Shown: piece after piece, positions 62,670 to 64,000 of the stretch
Position numbering within the stretch: the first letter of the stretch is position 1
Layout: each line of letters opens with the position of its first letter
From: Kitasatospora phosalacinea
Lineage (GTDB): Bacteria > Actinomycetota > Actinomycetes > Streptomycetales > Streptomycetaceae
Direction: 5' to 3'
Assembly (NCBI RefSeq): GCF_000716545.1
Contig: NZ_JNWZ01000014.1
Location: 39,723-103,722, forward strand
Length of the DNA stretch: 64,000 nt
The notes under the pieces: generated by a model
What the model saw: only the letters and a program-made list of their open reading frames with translations
What the model was told of the DNA's origin: nothing
Databases searched by the model: none
Translations under genes and position numbers: made by a program

Positions 62670-63089
62670 TCAGGCGAGCAGCTTGTCCTTGGCCCGCCGG
62701 TACTCGTCCTCGGAGAGCGCGCCGCTGTTCTTGAGCTCGGCCAGCCTCGCCAGGTCCTCCACGTGTCCGGTGGAACCGCCGCCGCCGGCGGGGGCGGCGC
62801 CTCCGGTGCCCGCCGCCCTGCGGACGTAGTCCTGGAACGCCGCGTCGGCCTTCCTGGCCTGTTCCGCGTCCCGCTGGTGCATGGAGCCGCCGCGGGCGAT
62901 CAGGTAGACCAGTACGCCCAGGAAGGGCAGCAGGATCACGAAGATCGTCCAGCCGGCCTTGCCCCAGCCGCCCATGTCCTCGCTGCGGAAGATGTCGGTG
63001 ATGATCTTGAACAGCAGGAAGAACCAGAGGATCCAGAGGAACAGCTCCAGCATCGTCCAGAAGATGTTGAGCAGCGGATAGTTGTCCAT
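62670..63089 (-). CDS. PLDc_N/SHOCT membrane protein
   Basis: From the ATG at 63089 it has 139 residues. Two membrane segments (about residues 12-30 and 45-67) match the PLD nuclease N-terminal membrane domain ('FLLFKIITDIFRSEDMGGWGKAGWTIFVILLPFLGVLVYLIARG'), followed by a Gly-rich linker and a C-terminal SHOCT domain ('DLARLAELKNSGALSEDEYRRAKDKLLA'). SHOCT is a short oligomerisation domain. Function unknown. Confidence 0.88.
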   Translation of the reverse strand: MDNYPLLNIFWTMLELFLWILWFFLLFKIITDIFRSEDMGGWGKAGWTIFVILLPFLGVLVYLIARGGSMHQRDAEQARKADAAFQDYVRRAAGTGGAAPAGGGGSTGHVEDLARLAELKNSGALSEDEYRRAKDKLLA

Positions 63090-63210
63090 GACGCTCCGAT
63101 CCCGCGCACAGTCAGACGGAACGTCCCCGCGCCTCGAACGGCGCAGGGACGAAACGATTCGTACCACCGCGAAACGGACGGCGCATGTCGGGTGCGGCGC
63201 GGGTGCGGCG

Positions 63211-64000
63211 TCAGTGCGGGTCGGGCAGCGGGCGGTCGTTCTGCAGCCGGTCGAACTCGGCGACGTCGGGGTGGTGCAGGTCGAAGGCCGGGGACTCGGA
63301 GCGGACCCTCGGCAGGGTGGTGAAGTTGTGCCGGGGCGGTGGGCAGGAGGTGGCCCACTCCAGCGAGCGGCCGTAGCCCCACGGGTCGTCGACGCCGACC
63401 TTGGGCGCGTACTTGGCGGTCTTCCAGACGTTGTAGAGGAACGGCGGGGTGGAGAGGCCGAGCAGGAAGGAGCCGATGGTGGAGACGGTGTTCAGCGTGG
63501 TGAAGCCGTCCGAGGCGAGGTAGTCGGCGTAGCGGCGCGGCATGCCCTCGGCGCCCAGCCAGTGCTGCACCAGGAAGGTGGTGTGGAAGCCGACGAACAG
63601 CGTCCAGAAGTGGATCTTGCCGAGGCGCTCGTCCAGCATCCGCCCGGTCATCTTCGGCCACCAGAAGTAGAAGCCCGCGAACATCGCGAACACCACCGTC
63701 CCGAACACCACGTAGTGGAAGTGCGCGACGACGAAGTACGAGTCCGAGACGTGGAAGTCGATCGGCGGCGAGGCCAGCAGCACGCCGGTCAGGCCGCCGA
63801 ACAGGAAGGTCACCAGGAAGCCGATCGACCACAGCATCGGCGTCTCGAAGGAGAGCGAGCCGCGCCACATGGTGCCGACCCAGTTGAAGAACTTCACGCC
63901 CGTCGGCACCGCGATCAGGAAGGTCATGAACGAGAAGAACGGCAGCAGCACCTGCCCGGTGACGAACATGTGGTGCGCCCAGACGGTGACCGACAGGCCC
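63211..64000 (-). CDS. ctaD: Cytochrome c oxidase subunit I, C-terminal part (gene runs off the window)
   Basis: The reading frame enters from the right edge and ends at 63211, giving about 263 residues of the C-terminal half. '[24 protein letters not shown]' carries the conserved His pair of the Cu-B site, and '[28 protein letters not shown]' carries the haem-ligand His residues. It is the catalytic subunit of the aa3-type terminal oxidase in the cytoplasmic membrane. The N-terminal part lies outside. Confidence 0.97.
   Translation of the reverse strand, partial: GLSVTVWAHHMFVTGQVLLPFFSFMTFLIAVPTGVKFFNWVGTMWRGSLSFETPMLWSIGFLVTFLFGGLTGVLLASPPIDFHVSDSYFVVAHFHYVVFGTVVFAMFAGFYFWWPKMTGRMLDERLGKIHFWTLFVGFHTTFLVQHWLGAEGMPRRYADYLASDGFTTLNTVSTIGSFLLGLSTPPFLYNVWKTAKYAPKVGVDDPWGYGRSLEWATSCPPPRHNFTTLPRVRSESPAFDLHHPDVAEFDRLQNDRPLPDPH

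Overview
The window is very GC-rich chromosomal DNA of a high-GC actinobacterium. Codon third positions are almost always G or C, GTG starts are frequent, and terminators are GC-rich hairpins mostly without U-tails. The order tRNA-Trp-secE-nusG-rplKA-(lipoproteins)-rplJL-rpoBC ... rpsLG-fusA-tuf-S10-spc-alpha fits Streptomycetaceae (Streptomyces or Kitasatospora-like). This placement rests on gene order and protein sequence, not on a database search.

Region 1 (1-20099, all minus strand) is the ribosomal supercluster: rpsL-rpsG-fusA-tuf, the S10 operon (rpsJ to rpsQ), the spc operon (rplN to rplO), then secY-adk-map, mscL and infA-rpmJ-rpsM-rpsK. Strong hairpins after tuf, rplO and map, and one between adk and map, divide it into transcription units. 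A good promoter (TTGACC-N17-TACGCT) lies upstream of rpsL.

Region 2 (20430-33303) separates rpsL from rpoC and is accessory in character. It holds a DUF1707/DUF4190 membrane protein, a two-gene ABC exporter preceded by a degenerate 14-bp tandem repeat, and a run of genes linked by NAD/ADP-ribose chemistry: a DUF2786 protein, two ADP-ribosylglycohydrolases, a Sir2 deacylase and, further on, a WGR-beta-propeller protein. A two-component system, a membrane protein and a DUF4097-like lipoprotein are also here.

Region 3 (33473-47820) holds rpoC, rpoB, rplL, rplJ, two LppX-like lipoproteins, rplA, rplK, nusG, secE and tRNA-Trp, all minus strand. Candidate promoters lie before rpoB, rplJ and rplK, and terminator or attenuator hairpins lie between units.

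Region 4 (48131-57790) has aspartate aminotransferase, an adenosine deaminase that is probably leaderless, a membrane protein, murB, a DUF3291 protein, a DHA2 efflux pump with its TetR repressor (two matching operators are visible), hadB-hadA, rpmG, tRNA-Met, tRNA-Thr, a degenerate amidohydrolase and tRNA-Tyr.

Region 5 (58005-64000) has a YajQ-family protein, a conserved hypothetical, a Mug-type DNA glycosylase, a GH1 beta-glucosidase, a phosphotransferase, two small membrane proteins (YccF, SHOCT) and the C-terminal part of ctaD, which runs off the right edge.

I see no CRISPR array, insertion sequence, integrase or prophage. The best candidates for less described biology are the NAD/ADP-ribose gene group, the 14-bp repeat array before the ABC exporter, the 50-bp perfect palindrome next to murB, and the amidohydrolase lacking key catalytic residues.
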